From the NCBI GenBank assembly GCA_015680685.1, contig MNCI01000556.1:1513674-1577673 (forward strand): a stretch of 64,000 nt of DNA. Direction: 5' to 3'. This stretch comes from Gnetum montanum (lineage: Eukaryota; Streptophyta; Gnetopsida; Gnetales; Gnetaceae). Below, in pieces: positions 45,223-56,514 of the stretch; position 1 is the stretch's first letter; every line of letters begins with the position of its first letter. A program made the translations under genes and the position numbers. The notes beneath the pieces were generated by a model. It had not been told where the DNA came from, did no database searches, and saw only the letters and a program-made list of their open reading frames with translations.

Positions 45223-46940
45223 TCAGGTAGGTATGGAATTATTGAGGAGAATAGAACTAATGGGATTACATGTGAACGGATCATCATTACAAGACTTAAC
45301 AAAATTGGTGTTCATGACAACAAGGGTAAACAGCTTATTATAATGGCATCAAGCCTTAGTTGGCAGCTGAGAGAGAGAGAGAGAAAGAAGTGTTGCTACT
45401 ACCAACTCCAAGATTGCACTTTCGTTGTCCATCCATAAGCGCATCATCGATCTTGCTCCTTGCATAGCTACTTCAATGCTGCTCCATTCCAAGTGTTTGC
45501 TCCAGATCCAATCTATGATTGTATGATCGTCATCTACACACGCAAACAAATCATATATTAGCAAGGGTAATTGAATCATCACGTAATTGATACCTTGCTT
45601 CGGCGTAGGTCCATTGGCTAGGTTGTGGTATGGCTGATATGGATCTGGGAATATATTAATGATGACTATCAAAGGTGTAGGAGTTAGGAAGAAAATCAAA
45701 AATTTTGGTGCTAGGAGAAAAAAAAAAAAAATTAGGTCCCATATCCCCATGATTAATCGTGAACCTCCGGTAGCATTAGAATGGACAAAGAAAAGGAGTA
45801 AGAAAGATAGATAAAAACGGACAACTATGGCATCGATGAAAGGGATGTCAAGATGGAAATGAACAAAATAAAATTAATTGCAAAATGTTAAGGCAAAGAA
45901 TTTAACTAAGACTCCAAATAGGAATGTCAGTGGGTCCTCCCCAAAGCAGGCTCATGCCTTTAATTCCTTGACAAACCCACATTCAAAGAGTCTATGGGCC
46001 CTGGGAATGTCATTTGAAATAAGAGTTAAAGTCTTAACCACAAGAATTTACCAAAAAGAAAAAAATACATCAACCAAAATATATACACTAATGATACAAC
46101 CGACAATGAGGTGAACAATGGAGAGAAGGATGAAGAGAAGAGAATGGAATGGAAGCTCACGAACAAGGTGGTGTACAGCCCTTTGTGTGTTTGATGATTA
46201 ATGTGACTTAGCAAATCTCATTCTAACTTTGGCCTCAAACCAACCACATCCAGTGACCTTGCATCAATGCATTCGGTTAAACCATCCACTTGGATAACAA
46301 GAATGCCTTCCCCAAGAGTCACCACCATTCCGACAAAACAAAGGAGAGAATGGAAAGCGAGAAGGGCCTTAGTTAGAGGGAACACTTTTGGTTCCATAAC
46401 CAGTGCTTTTAGCCCAAATATTTATTCCGTTAATGGGGTGTGCTTTGAATTCTCACTTTCTCTTCCTCTTTTTTTCACTTTTTTTTTGTGTTTTTTGTTT
46501 TTATGCGTGAGAACCACACCATGTAAAGACTTGATTATTTTTATTGTCTCAGCTTCCAATAGTTGGGTAACATCAAAACGACAAGAAAACTTAAGAAGAA
46601 ACATTCAAGCACCCAAGAGAATGACCAACACAAAAGCATCAAGTTCCCTTGAAGTCACACCCTTTTCAATCCTTGAGTCCTTCCTTAGTTTGAGAAATGC
46701 CCAGTCACCAATTCATTTAAGTTCTTATTAAGAAGGGGACTGTACATTTCCAAGCTAAGAGAAACCATAGAGTGTTGTGGAGGAATGGATGAAGTGGTCT
46801 CATTGCCTGCCATATCAAAAGAAACATACCTTAGTATCAACATTGTGACTTAAAGGTAAAAACCAAACATTAGCAATCAATATGAAAACAGTTCATACCA
46901 TCAATCCGAACACTTATTATGGGACAAACTTACATGGTGG

Positions 46941-46941
<1 letters not shown>
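45223..46941. other. Non-coding 3' half of TE-D
   Basis: Several open frames of 60-154 codons on both strands (45349-45750 minus, 46267-46731 plus), none with a recognisable domain, and the two strands overlap. Pol would be expected here and is not present. Confidence 0.5.

Positions 46942-46970
<29 letters not shown>
46942..46970. repeat. (CA)n microsatellite
   Basis: About 14 CA units inside TE-D. Confidence 0.95.
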
Positions 46971-46972
<2 letters not shown>

Positions 46973-46996
46973 TGGAAAACATATAATGATGTTGTA

Positions 46997-47145
46997 AAAA
47001 AAAAACTAGAAAATTTAAAGAAATTTGTAAAACAAAAATTAGAAAATTTAAATAAATTTGTAAAACAAAAATTAGAAAAGTTAAAAAAATTTGTAAAACA
47101 AAAATGTGTAAAACAAAAACGTTATAAAACAAAAACGTTGTAAAA
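46997..47145. repeat. Minisatellite of about 33 bp in TE-D
   Basis: Units built on AAATTTGTAAAACAAAAATT and AGAAAATTTAAA, about four copies, then shorter GTAAAACAAAAACG units. Confidence 0.85.
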
Positions 47146-47176
47146 AAATCGAAAAAGAACTGAGGGCCCCATATGG

Positions 47177-47960
47177 TTAGCATAGGTGACCATCTCCCCC
47201 ATGACTGAGTTGTAAGGGAGAGATCCAAAATAATGAATGTCTATTTAAATTTCTTAGAAGTGCCCATCTTCTCCCAATTGATGATCTTAGATTGAGGGAT
47301 GGAAGTTGGCAACACTCATATTCCAATGTGTCTATGCCATCAATGTTGGCATGGGTTTCCTCAATTCGTTCCATGCACATTTTTTTGCTTCTTCGAGTAG
47401 TTGTCAACCATGGGGTGTCTACTACTGGTTGTGTGGTGGCTACATATAGGCATTTTGTTGCAAAGTTTCTTTGGCACACCTGTTACATGGAGACATTTCC
47501 TCCATGTCATCACCCAATGAATCACTGTATCTGATGCATGGAGCTTTACTCTTCTTAATCTTTCCACAAATGTTTATCTTAGAGATTTCCAAGGAAAGAT
47601 TGTGGATCTTAAGGCATGCATCTACTGTACTAAGCCATGCCCTTTCCATTATAATTGGAAAGTCCCCTTCATTTTTGTTCACTTCAATCACCAAAAAATC
47701 AGCTAGGTAAGACCAACCACACACAGTGGTAATGATGTCCTCCACCAATCCCAAGGGAATGGTGATGGACTGGTCTGCCAGCTCTAGTTGAATGTTTTTC
47801 TTCTTCAGTTGGGGCAGGTTCCAGGCGTGATACTTCTCTCATGAAATTAAGTTGACTCTGGAACCTGAGTCAAGAAGAGCCCTATGTGGTTCATTTTCGG
47901 TGATCTACAAATAGATTAAGGGACTCCTAGGATCAGTTAATTTCTTGGGAAGGTGGCCTA
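47177..47960 (-). pseudogene. Protease of TE-D
   Basis: In element sense: ITENEPHRALLDSGSRVNLI with an intact D-S-G (codons at 47863-47871), a stop, then YHAWNLPQLKKKNIQLELAD, QSITIPLGLVEDIITTVCGW, ADFLVIEVNKNEGDFPIIME and RAWLSTVDACLKI (the usual I-L-G-R-P-W-L is PIIMERAWL). The frame 47754-47440 is open for 104 codons. Retropepsin fold clear; one stop upstream. The next frames toward 47177 carry no further domain. Confidence 0.85.
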
Positions 47961-48074
47961 CCTTAATCTAGTCGATTATGGTATCTGTTAACATTACGTA
48001 TGTGTTACGCTCTGTTGGACTAAAGGGTTCTCCAAAGTGTTAGATGGTGGAGGAGTGTACATGGCCCCAACCAC

Positions 48075-48550
48075 TTGTTGTTGCGAGAGTTTGTCTGGGA
48101 TTTTGGTTCTGAAGTAGGATCTTCTCTTTTTACAGTTGTTAGAACCAGCAGCAGATTGGATATTTACAGCTATCGTAGCATGATGTTGCTATGGTTGAGG
48201 AGGAAGTTCCCCTTGCATTCTTGGATCAGGAGGTGTTATGGGAACTACTTGTGGTGGAAGAGGTGTGGATGGATTAGGAGGATGGTGTGGGTATGGAGTG
48301 TCTCTTGGAGGAGAAGGAGTCCTTTTGAAGTACTCTCAAGCTTGGTAGTGACGGTTGGGGGTTGTGTGACTCATAGAGTCACTTGGAGAAATCGACTATT
48401 GCACATAATAACCATATGGATCAGGCTGCTAGTAAGGGTACTGATGTTTCAGCGATGGCATCCCCCATGACTGTGGGTATTGCCACTGCTGATGCTGTCT
48501 GATGGGCTATGGTGAAGTTCCTCTTGGATAATACGTTAGTGGTTGGTGGA
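48075..48550 (-). pseudogene. Proline-rich linker between Gag and protease of TE-D
   Basis: Minus-strand reading gives Pro/Tyr/Gln-rich sequence (TPSPPRDTPYPHHPPNPSTP) with scattered stops. The plus-strand open frame here (131 codons, Trp/Arg-rich) is a by-product of this composition. Confidence 0.6.
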
Positions 48551-50400
48551 ACTACCTTTGGTTACCTTGTGGATAAGGCAACCTTCGGGGTGTTTGCTGT
48601 TGGTTGAGTCTTGGATTAAGCGCATACACCCCAGACTCCTGTAGATGTGAGATGATGGGGCAACATCCCTTAGGATGGTCATAATGGTAGATCTCACATC
48701 CATCATCATCGTCTGTGTCAGAGTCCTTAGCCACATCGAAGTTAGTGATTTTTCTCTTACCCTTTTTATGTGCAGGGCCTAAATCTCTCCACTTTTTCTT
48801 ACCTTTGTTACTACTTTGTTCAACCTTAGACTCTTCTACAATTTTTAAGATAGTTTCAATTTTAGAGTCTAAGGAACTCCATACATCGTCTACCTTAGCT
48901 ACTAATTCTATTGTTAATTGTTTGATCGACAAGGTTTTCCGATTCACCAACTCTTCGATTGGTGACTCATCCTCTTCATCACAAAATTTCTCTCGCTTCT
49001 TTCAAAGGGATAGATCGCGGTTGTATTCTTCTGTACTTTCCATTTTTTTAGCTCACCTTCTTCATTTGCTACTTGCTCCAACAAGCTATGCACTTCATGG
49101 GCTCTATGTTTTGAGAGTCTTCCTTGGGTGTAAGTCCCAAGGGTTCTTCTACTTTCATGCCTTAGCCCATCCACGATGTGGTGAAGTTGATCCCACTGAG
49201 CATACCCATGGCCCGGGCAATGATGTAACAATGTGTAGTAGGGGGTCATGGTAGCATCTAAGGGTTCGTGATGACCTTGCTTCTAGCCTTGGATCTGCTT
49301 ACGCAAATTGGACACTCTGGAGTACATTTGATACTTTTTGTCGAACTGTTCTAGCATCGTACTCCACCTTCTGATGGTTTCCAGTTCTAAGGATCGGTAC
49401 TAGCTCTCTGCTTCTTTGGTGAGTGTCCTTGGGAAAAAATTAAGTTTTTTCCACTCATTTTCTATATTCTGCAAGGCACAAGAATCGTGGAATGCCCATA
49501 AATGATTTTGCCGATCAGCATTGCATCCCTCTTCAAATCGTGGGATGTTGTTCATGTCTAATTATTTGATCTGACTATCTTTTAAATGCCTTGTGGGAAT
49601 CCTAACTGCCTCCATTATGTCAAGCATACTTTGGGTTGCGAGTAGGGGCTCATCATGATCATCTCTTTCATGACACCTATGATGTCTACATTGTTCCCTA
49701 CTCTTCCTACGTCCTTTCCCTTGTCCTCTCTCTGGACTTTCCCATCGAGGTTTTTTAGCCTTCTTACTTTTATCCTCACCTTTATATTCATGATGGCTAC
49801 GTCTAGATGTGGAAGGAAAGGGTGAGTGATGTGAAGAAGGAGAAGAATAAGGGGAACCATCACCATGACGATGTGTCTTGCCTTCTCTTCAGCTACTATG
49901 GCCCCAATCGTGGTGACGATTTGAGTGCCCGTCCTTATCTTTTGTTGTTATTCCCTTTGTGAATAGTTGGTGTTCACGGGCATTAGAACCAAAGTTGTGT
50001 ATTGTTGAGAATAATTTCTGATACCCATCCTTCTCATCATCGTTTGGAGGGGGAACATCATTTCCTATTTCACTAAGGACGTGCAAGCCTTTACCCTTCA
50101 ACAGTGTATGTTGGCTCTCCTGCCTTGCATCCCTCATATGTTGTAAATCTGTGGGATGATAATCCCTCATGTTAGAGAGTCTATCGCAATGTATTCAGTG
50201 TATAATTCTATCATGCTAGTCTGTGCCAAAGCACGGAGAAGCATGTTAGGGACAACACGATCCGGAGGTAACACTATGTTACCAAACAAATCTCTCCAAT
50301 GCATCTTTTCATCTTGATGGAGGATAAAGGTAAGATCAAGCACATACTCATCGGGATGAGTATATGTCATCCTATATTGCTGAGGACTTAGCTGATTTTG
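48551..50400 (-). pseudogene. Gag of TE-D
   Basis: Consecutive minus-strand pieces of one protein: 50370-50167 (MTYTHPDEYVLDLTFILHQD), a charged segment (50170-49615), then the Retrotrans_gag core at about 49560-49260 with IPRFEEGCNADRQNHLWAFH, ENEWKKLNFFPRTLTKEAES, a stop where Trp is expected (W-Y-R-S-L), and FDKKYQMYSRVSNLRKQIQG. Further frames 49249-48944 and 48950-48552 follow (HHIVDGLRHESRRTLG; an acidic stretch DSDTDDDDGC). No CCHC knuckle seen. Several frameshifts and stops. Confidence 0.8.
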
Positions 50401-50596
50401 GCTATGTGTTTTATGTTACCGACTGTCTCGTGTATGGTCCTTAGGTGGTGAGTTGCTCTTATGAGAAGAAGGCATTTTTAACCGATGTGCTAATTTACCG
50501 TTATATAATTTTCTCTTGATTAACCCAAAGGTTCCTTAAGGCTCACAATGATGTGAGTGATATCCCTTATGTTCTATTTGGTGCACAAACACTTAG

Positions 50597-50614
50597 TCCC
50601 TGGCAACGGCACCA
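50597..50614 (-). promoter_or_regulatory. Primer-binding site of TE-D, tRNA-Asp type
   Basis: Minus strand TGGTGCCGTTGCCAGGGA, one base from the 5' LTR. It pairs with the 3' end of plant tRNA-Asp (which ends TCCCCGGCAACGGCGCCA) except at two positions, both explained by CpG decay. tRNA-Asp priming is known for Athila-type and some other plant Ty3/gypsy elements. Confidence 0.85.
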
Positions 50615-50615
50615 A

Positions 50616-51607
50616 TGATGAGTGGCGAGATACCCCTACACTCAACCATACAAAACAAGCGTAGCATGCATGATCTGGTTGAACTCTGTAGAATAAATGC
50701 CTAAATGCTCCATGGAACACTTGGGGTTAATCATTCGTTGTCTTCCCAGACTTACTTGTTGTTGTCACTGTGTATGGTTAAGTAAGTCTGAGGTATATGA
50801 TTTTTATGGTCTTTTATGATTTTTCTCCTATGCTAAAGGGTGAAGGGTTGAGAAAGCTGACTAACTCTAACTAAGGACTAAGTCTAAATTAACTAGCATC
50901 AGCATCCATTCCCATTTATCATACACATCCTGAACTGATGCAACTATGGCTACCAAATGCTAATCGTTACTGGGATCACCACACGTAGCGCACGTGCTCG
51001 AAGTGGTCATACTGAGGCACTTAACTAGGAGAAAAGGGTTGAGAGAATCTATCTAGCCTAAGTGCGATGAGCAACCGATTCCTTGACTCACCATACACAT
51101 CCGTCCTGCACGACTACCACTAGGATTACCAAGCGTAGGTCCTGGATACACCACTGGGTTACCAAGTAGTCACACGAGATGCTTGTAATCAAGTCGTACT
51201 CATACCACATGCGACGAGCAGTCGATTCCTTGACTAACTATACACATCCTTAGATGCTTGTAATTAAGTCATACTCGTACCACATTCTAGGAAAGCAATA
51301 AATAACATTTAAATAAAATCCTATTCCATGCACTACAAGGTTTATCCAATCAAGTTTGTCTTTATTGCCGTACACAACTTGTGTTCAGGTACAATGTTTC
51401 TCAAATAAAGATCCATTCACTCTAGGACTTCTACTGCAGGCACATGGAAAATAATCTCTCTGGAGTGGTCAAACTGCTAGAGTTTCCCTACTTCTAGACC
51501 AGGATGAGAAATGAGGGGAGTGCTTCCTCTTATTTATAGATTTGGTAACGGACCGCGATATCGCGTACGTGACATCACAGGGGACGACGCGATATCGCAT
51601 CTCATCA
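50616..51607 (-). repeat. 5' LTR of TE-D (992 bp)
   Basis: Pairs with 44154-45173; followed by the GTATT target duplication. Confidence 0.9.
51531..51538 (-). promoter_or_regulatory. TATA box in TE-D 5' LTR
   Basis: Minus-strand TATAAATA, same context as in the other LTR. Confidence 0.65.
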
Positions 51608-51612
51608 GTATT
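51608..51612. repeat. Target-site duplication of TE-D, right copy (GTATT)
   Basis: Identical to 44149-44153. Confidence 0.85.
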
Positions 51613-52479
51613 GCATGGATGGTTCATCTTAATGATGATGAATGATTTTATACTTATGATAGAGTATGATTTTCTAGATGCATGCCTAGTTGTAGTAGTA
51701 GAATTTGGGTCTTAGTAGTGGATCACTACTAGCTCATATGCTAATTTCTTAGAGTTATTGTTTATGCATAAATTTCTTACACACAAGTTTCCATGTTAGT
51801 TTGGTAGGATTATGCTTATGCACTAGTTGTTGTATGCTTGGAATTATTCATATAGATTGAGGATATGTTATGATAAATATACTTATGATGTATGGTATTC
51901 TTGAGGACTAATACTTAATGTAAGATGTTGTCTTTATTTGTTCCTTTATTCTAGTGCAACACTTGCCAAACTTTCAATATGGAAGTTTTAAAGGCCTTCC
52001 ACTCAATTTATACCAAATATATCCTTTGTAGGTAATGAAGCTCAAAGTGTACTAGACTATTAGAGCTACTTTAAAGGATGGAGCTATGGTCATTATATTG
52101 ATTTGTATATTTATTTACATGTTTTTGTGTTAGATGGACTTATTTATCTATGGCTTTAGTATGGACAAATGTCGAGCTGGGATTTATATGATGTCATATT
52201 AGAAGTATTTCTATGTTAGTAAAAAAGTGGATAGTATGTCAGATAGTTATGTCATGTTTTTGGTTAGTATGTGGATGTGTTATGCATAGAAGTGATATAT
52301 GATGGTTTGGTTGTTAATTTATACATAGCATACATTATATGAGTTTTAAATGTACTGTTATTTTCTTTCATTGTGTTTATTAAGTCATCTTTTGAATCAT
52401 TTTATTTCACTGAGCATTTAATAATTCTAAGTGTAGCATCATTGTGTCTATCTTCACTATGTGGGATGCTACACTAGTT
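51613..52479. other. AT-rich sequence before the LINE relic
   Basis: No readable domain; may be the decayed upstream part of the same LINE. Confidence 0.4.
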
Positions 52480-53720
52480 ATAGAAAGGTGATAAAAAGTA
52501 TATTGTCAAAATAATACTTTTAGTAATAGATCTAATTTTTTATACAAATGATATTGCATTAATTTCTATATTAGAGTAAAGTATGCAAAATATGTTGCAA
52601 GTTTTAGAAATTTTTTACCTTTCATTTAGTTTTAAAGTTAATGTGAAGAAAACTAAAGTAATAGTATAGGTCCAAGAAATGTAAATTACTTCTTTAGTTT
52701 TAGATATGCTAATATTAAAATAATGAACTTATTTAGATACTTGGGCCTTAACTATGTCAACAATTATATATAGAATACATGTATCAAAGATCAAATAGAA
52801 ATAGGAATTAAATCTCTCTATAAAATTAAACATAAGTGCAAATCATTAGGAATATAGATTTAGAAAGTTAGAAAACATTTTTTTAATACTTTTATTTATC
52901 CTATTATGATGCATGGATGTGTAGTGTAGGGTCCAAGTCTTAGTGTAAAGAAGTTGAAAATTTATTAAAAGGATGCAAAAGATTTTTTTTATTAACTAAA
53001 TTGAAGGTTAAGGCTCAAATATTGTATCCTATGTTATTTTTGAAGTGTAATTTACTTCCCCTAGAAATTGAAGTTCTTTGCCAATTTATTACATTTACTA
53101 AACCTTATAGAAGTAGAAGAACTCAAGTTTTCTTAAAGTAGTTCTTAAAAGTACAAGAGAACAAGACTAGTATATTTAGAAAATATAGTGGTTCAATACT
53201 TAGAACATCTAGGAGCAAATGACAAATGTATTCCTAAGTATATCTAAAAGTTGGTTAAATAGTAGATATTGATAAGGTTACATTGAAATGTAGAAGGAAA
53301 AAAATCATACTTAGAGCACATCAAAGGTAATTCTTTAGATTCACCTATTTAATATCTTAAATCTCATATCTCACTTATACCTTGTAGTTTTATTAGTAGG
53401 CTTTGTCTGAGTTTACATCATTTAAGAATAGAAAGTGAAAGATTGATTTACCTATCAATAGCAGAGCATAAATGTAGGTTATGTGGGTCTAAAGCCCTTG
53501 AGAATGAGTGATGGTTTTTTAGTTATCATATGATTAAACATGTGATGCAAGACTATAATATTTTTTGGAGAAAATATTTTGGTTTGACACCTCCAAAAAA
53601 TATAATATTTTTGCTAAAAATTTGTTTGATTTATTCTTTTCCGTCTAGTAGCAGATAGCCACTTTGTCAAGTTACATTTTATTTTTCATAACATGAATGT
53701 ATTGGTTGTCAAATAAATCC
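52480..53720 (+). pseudogene. LINE (non-LTR) reverse transcriptase, C-terminal half, relic
   Basis: Read across frames on the plus strand: LIFYTNDIALIS (the F-A-D-D box, with one Asp now Asn), MQNMLQVLE, NVKKTKVIV, FRYLGLNYVNN, RIHVSKIK, IGIKSLYKIKHKCKSLGIQ, FIYPIMMHGCVVWGPSLSVK, QKDAKDFF, LECNLLPLEIEVLCQFITF-like sequence and near 53400-53560 LCLSLHHLRIESERLIYLSI, HKCRLCG, ENEWWFFSYHMIKHV, the usual Cys/His tail of plant LINEs. Every block needs a frame change, so it is very old. The 3' end is vague; no poly-A tail or target duplication is recognisable. Confidence 0.75.
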
Positions 53721-55091
53721 TTTAGCTTTATTAGGCCTAATAAAATATTTAAATATATTTATAAATTTTATATTTTAAAAATCCTTTTTAATAAAAACAA
53801 GAAAAGTTGAAGTTAGCACCGCAACCTCTACCAATACAACAAATGTAGATATGTTTCTAAAGCAACAAAGGTATATGTATTTCTAAATCTTCAAGATAAG
53901 AAATTCTATATCAATGAGTATAGCATTTTAATCTAGTAAGTGAAAATATCAAATAGAGTACCAATACCTTATGTTTCTTAATTGGGGATGGGTGTCCAAA
54001 GTTTTATTTAAACAATATTTAGCCCATATATATATATATATATATATATATAACTTAGCTTTGCCTACTAAAATTACTTCAAAATCAAGAATTTTACTAC
54101 TAGAATAACACCTTATTATTTTCTACTTTTTAAATCAATGAAAAGATGACACTTAAAGTGCATATAGAAATCTTAAAAATTAAAAGATAAAGATATTTTC
54201 TATATTCACTATGTATACAAAATCACAAGATCTATTAAGCATGTTTAAAAATGAATTGGAATGAGGCTAGGATGATGATTATGTTACAAAATGAAACAAA
54301 ATTTAAACCCTCTAATAAATATCAAAACTTTCAGTTCTAAAAGTCAAAGCTTCATGAAAAGTCATGGCCAAGCAATGAATTCAAAGAAATGAAACCTTGT
54401 ATTGAAATAGAGGTACATTTGAATTAAAACTTTAAAACTTTATAAGTCAGCTCATATTTCTAACTTCAAAATTCCAAGTCAATACTTTTACCACTTCCCT
54501 TCCGTTCCAAGTCAATACTCTTACTACTCCTGAATTTAATTCTTCCCAATTCAAATGTAAACAAGTCCACACCAAATGAATACCTTTTCTTTGGGTTGTT
54601 TCCCCAAAAACAATCCCATCCAAGTCAAAACTCTTATTAACTAAGCTTTTCCTACTTATCAATGTAAATAAATATATGAAACAACCAAGCTTGTAGCAGT
54701 ACATGATCAATGTAAACACGTATATGAATCGAGAATATATGCCTGCGACCAAACTCGTCGATGTTCATTGTAGGTGGCTCTTAACAGATCAGACACATAC
54801 GTAAGCGAAAACAAGTTAAACGAAGGATGAAGACGGAAAACACACCTGGACATGGACGGAGACGAGCCCTGGGTTACTGAAACTAAAATTACAGTAAGCC
54901 GGAACATAAAGTTGCAAGTGGGATTGTTAGTAAACAATTTCGGGAGTCAGAAAAGGAATCAGAATTAAGGAGAATAGAGAGAAAGAAAGTGTGATAAAGA
55001 CATTCACCCATGATCAAAACTCAGTCCACAGATCAGGCACATGAAGCTGCAGCTGTCATTCACTCATCAGTCATCACTCACGGCATGAAGG
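53721..55091. other. Intergenic AT-rich sequence with a (TA)n run
   Basis: No gene supported. A (TA) run of about 13 units lies at 54026-54053. Open frames at 54447-54937 (minus) show no domain. Confidence 0.5.
54026..54053. repeat. (TA)n microsatellite
   Basis: Uninterrupted TA dinucleotides. Confidence 0.95.
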
Positions 55092-55364
55092 ATGCGAAAT
55101 TTAGCAACATCGATGACGAAGAAGCATCATAGACAGAAGAAGATGTCATCATCACAGGTGCAGCAGCAATGCGTCATCGAAACTGCTCATGATCTCCCCA
55201 AATTGTCACCCGCTGCTGCCTCCTCCACCCTTGCCAGCGAAAACATCATCCAAGAAGAAGATGAAGAGGAACATAACAACTCATTCATTCATTCTGGCCC
55301 TTTCCGGTTCCTTCTGAAAAACTGTGGCCACACACTATTTAGCAGATCTGGCAGCAAAATATGA
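55092..55364 (+). CDS. Candidate exon of an unknown protein, next to TE-F
   Basis: Open for 90 codons with host-like, less AT-biased composition: a basic start (MTKKHHRQKKM), a Ser/Gln/Ala-rich middle, acidic IIQEEDEEEH and then SFIHSGPFRFLLKNCGHTLF. No domain recognised. The stop comes at 55362, where TE-F begins within a few bases, so the true gene may have been split by that insertion; the other side (58977 on) does not give an obvious continuation. It could be a small real gene, an interrupted exon or chance. Confidence 0.3.
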   Translation: MRNLATSMTKKHHRQKKMSSSQVQQQCVIETAHDLPKLSPAAASSTLASENIIQEEDEEEHNNSFIHSGPFRFLLKNCGHTLFSRSGSKI

Positions 55365-55377
55365 AATGAGATGAAAA

Positions 55378-55742
55378 TAAAGAGCAATGGACATGAATCT
55401 TTTACGTGGAAAAACCCAAAGTGGGAAAAAACCACAAGCAAATGTAGAAGGATCTTATTATCAAAAATGGGGATTACAACCTTTTCTCTTCATCACAAGG
55501 AGAGAACAAGAAGAAGCCTCTCTCTCGAAGAAGAATGTAAGAGTGGGATGGAAAGGGGATGTATGTGATGGATTTAAATTGAGGTGAGAGAGGTCCCTTT
55601 CATTTTGGTGAAGGGCCCTTAAATAACTAATGATAACCACCCGCTATTTTAATAACCATAGTAGAATTTTAGCAAGATAACCATAGCTCAAATTTAGCTT
55701 GATAACCATAGCCTAAATTTATCATGATAACTATGGCCAACA
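55378..55742 (-). repeat. 3' LTR of TE-F
   Basis: Aligned with 58603-58976; contains a triple GATAACCATAG-type repeat near 55630-55735. Outer boundary uncertain by about 10 bases. Confidence 0.8.
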
Positions 55743-55758
55743 ATCTCCCACTTAGACA
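55743..55758 (-). promoter_or_regulatory. Polypurine tract of TE-F
   Basis: Minus strand CTAAGTGGGAGAT followed by TGTTGGCC, the usual copia arrangement. Confidence 0.8.
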
Positions 55759-55861
55759 TTTTGATTGAGGATTAATCATATTTCCACATCATCCTTTCTA
55801 CCTTGCTATTTTATGTTGTTTATGCTTTTCCTAGGACATATGAACATCTATCCCAATGCTC

Positions 55862-56470
55862 TCATCTAGGATTTGCCATGTATCGACTGACCGCTCCCAC
55901 TGCTTGTGCAATGTCTGGTCTTGTACAAATTATAGCGAACATTAGGCTTCCCACTGCTGATGTATATGGTACTTGAGACATCTCATTCCTCTCTACTTCA
56001 TTGTTAGGACACATCTTGGAGGATAATTTGAAATTAACAAAAAGTGGGGTAGAAATTGACTTACAATCTTGCATATTGAAGTGTCACAAGATCTTACCCA
56101 AGTAGTTTTTCTAAGAAAGCCAAAACTTCTTGTTATTTCTATCTCGGTGAATTTTCATCCCTAGAATCTTGTTTACTGGTCCCAAGTCTTTCATATCAAA
56201 TTTTGTAGCCAGCTATGCCTTCAATTTTTGGATTTGCTCTTTGGGGCCACAACCAACATGTCATCCACATACAATAGCAAAAAGATGAAATTTTCATCAA
56301 ACCTCTTGAAATATGTACAATGGTATGCATTGAGTCTATTGTACCTAAGGCTCATGATATACAAGTCAAAACTCTTGTACTAACACCTTAGCGCCTGTTT
56401 CAGACCGTACAGAGATTTGTTCAACCTGCAAACTAAATTCTCTTTGCCTTCTTCTGCAAAACCTTCTACA
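55862..56470 (-). pseudogene. RT fragment of TE-F
   Basis: ENLVCRLNKSLYGLKQA, a kept YVDD in FLLLYVDDMLVVAPK, then GMKIHRDRNNKKFWLSQ-like sequence, and SISTPLFVNFKLSSKM, PYTSAVGSLMFAIICTRPDI, AVGAVSRYMANPR. The N-terminal half of RT is deleted: integrase tail DVIFVEGFAEEGKENL runs straight into the LNKSLYGLKQA segment. RNase H is absent beyond MANPR. Confidence 0.85.
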
Positions 56471-56514
56471 AATATCACATCTCTGCTAATGACAACCTTG
56501 TGGGTAGTGGGATC

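Larger units (their letters stand above)
44154..51607 (-). mobile_element. TE-D: LTR retrotransposon with gag-protease only, minus strand, intact ends
   Basis: 7454 bp. LTRs 44154-45173 and 50616-51607 both run TGATGAG...CTCATCA, a perfect 7-bp terminal inverted repeat. The target duplication GTATT is exact (44149-44153 and 51608-51612). A tRNA-Asp type primer site follows the 5' LTR and a GGGGGTA purine tract precedes the 3' LTR. Inside, only Gag and protease are recognised; RT, RNase H and integrase are absent, leaving about 2 kb of non-coding DNA with simple repeats. This resembles non-autonomous gag-bearing elements that depend on a full relative. Confidence 0.9.

Noticed and set aside
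46267-46731. 154-codon plus-strand frame in TE-D as a possible antisense gene like that of TE-A/B/C
   Set aside because: No shared motif with the antisense genes, low-complexity Phe/Leu run in the middle, and no intron-like breaks.
48075-48470. 131-codon Trp/Arg-rich plus-strand frame
   Set aside because: Reverse of the proline-rich Gag linker of TE-D.
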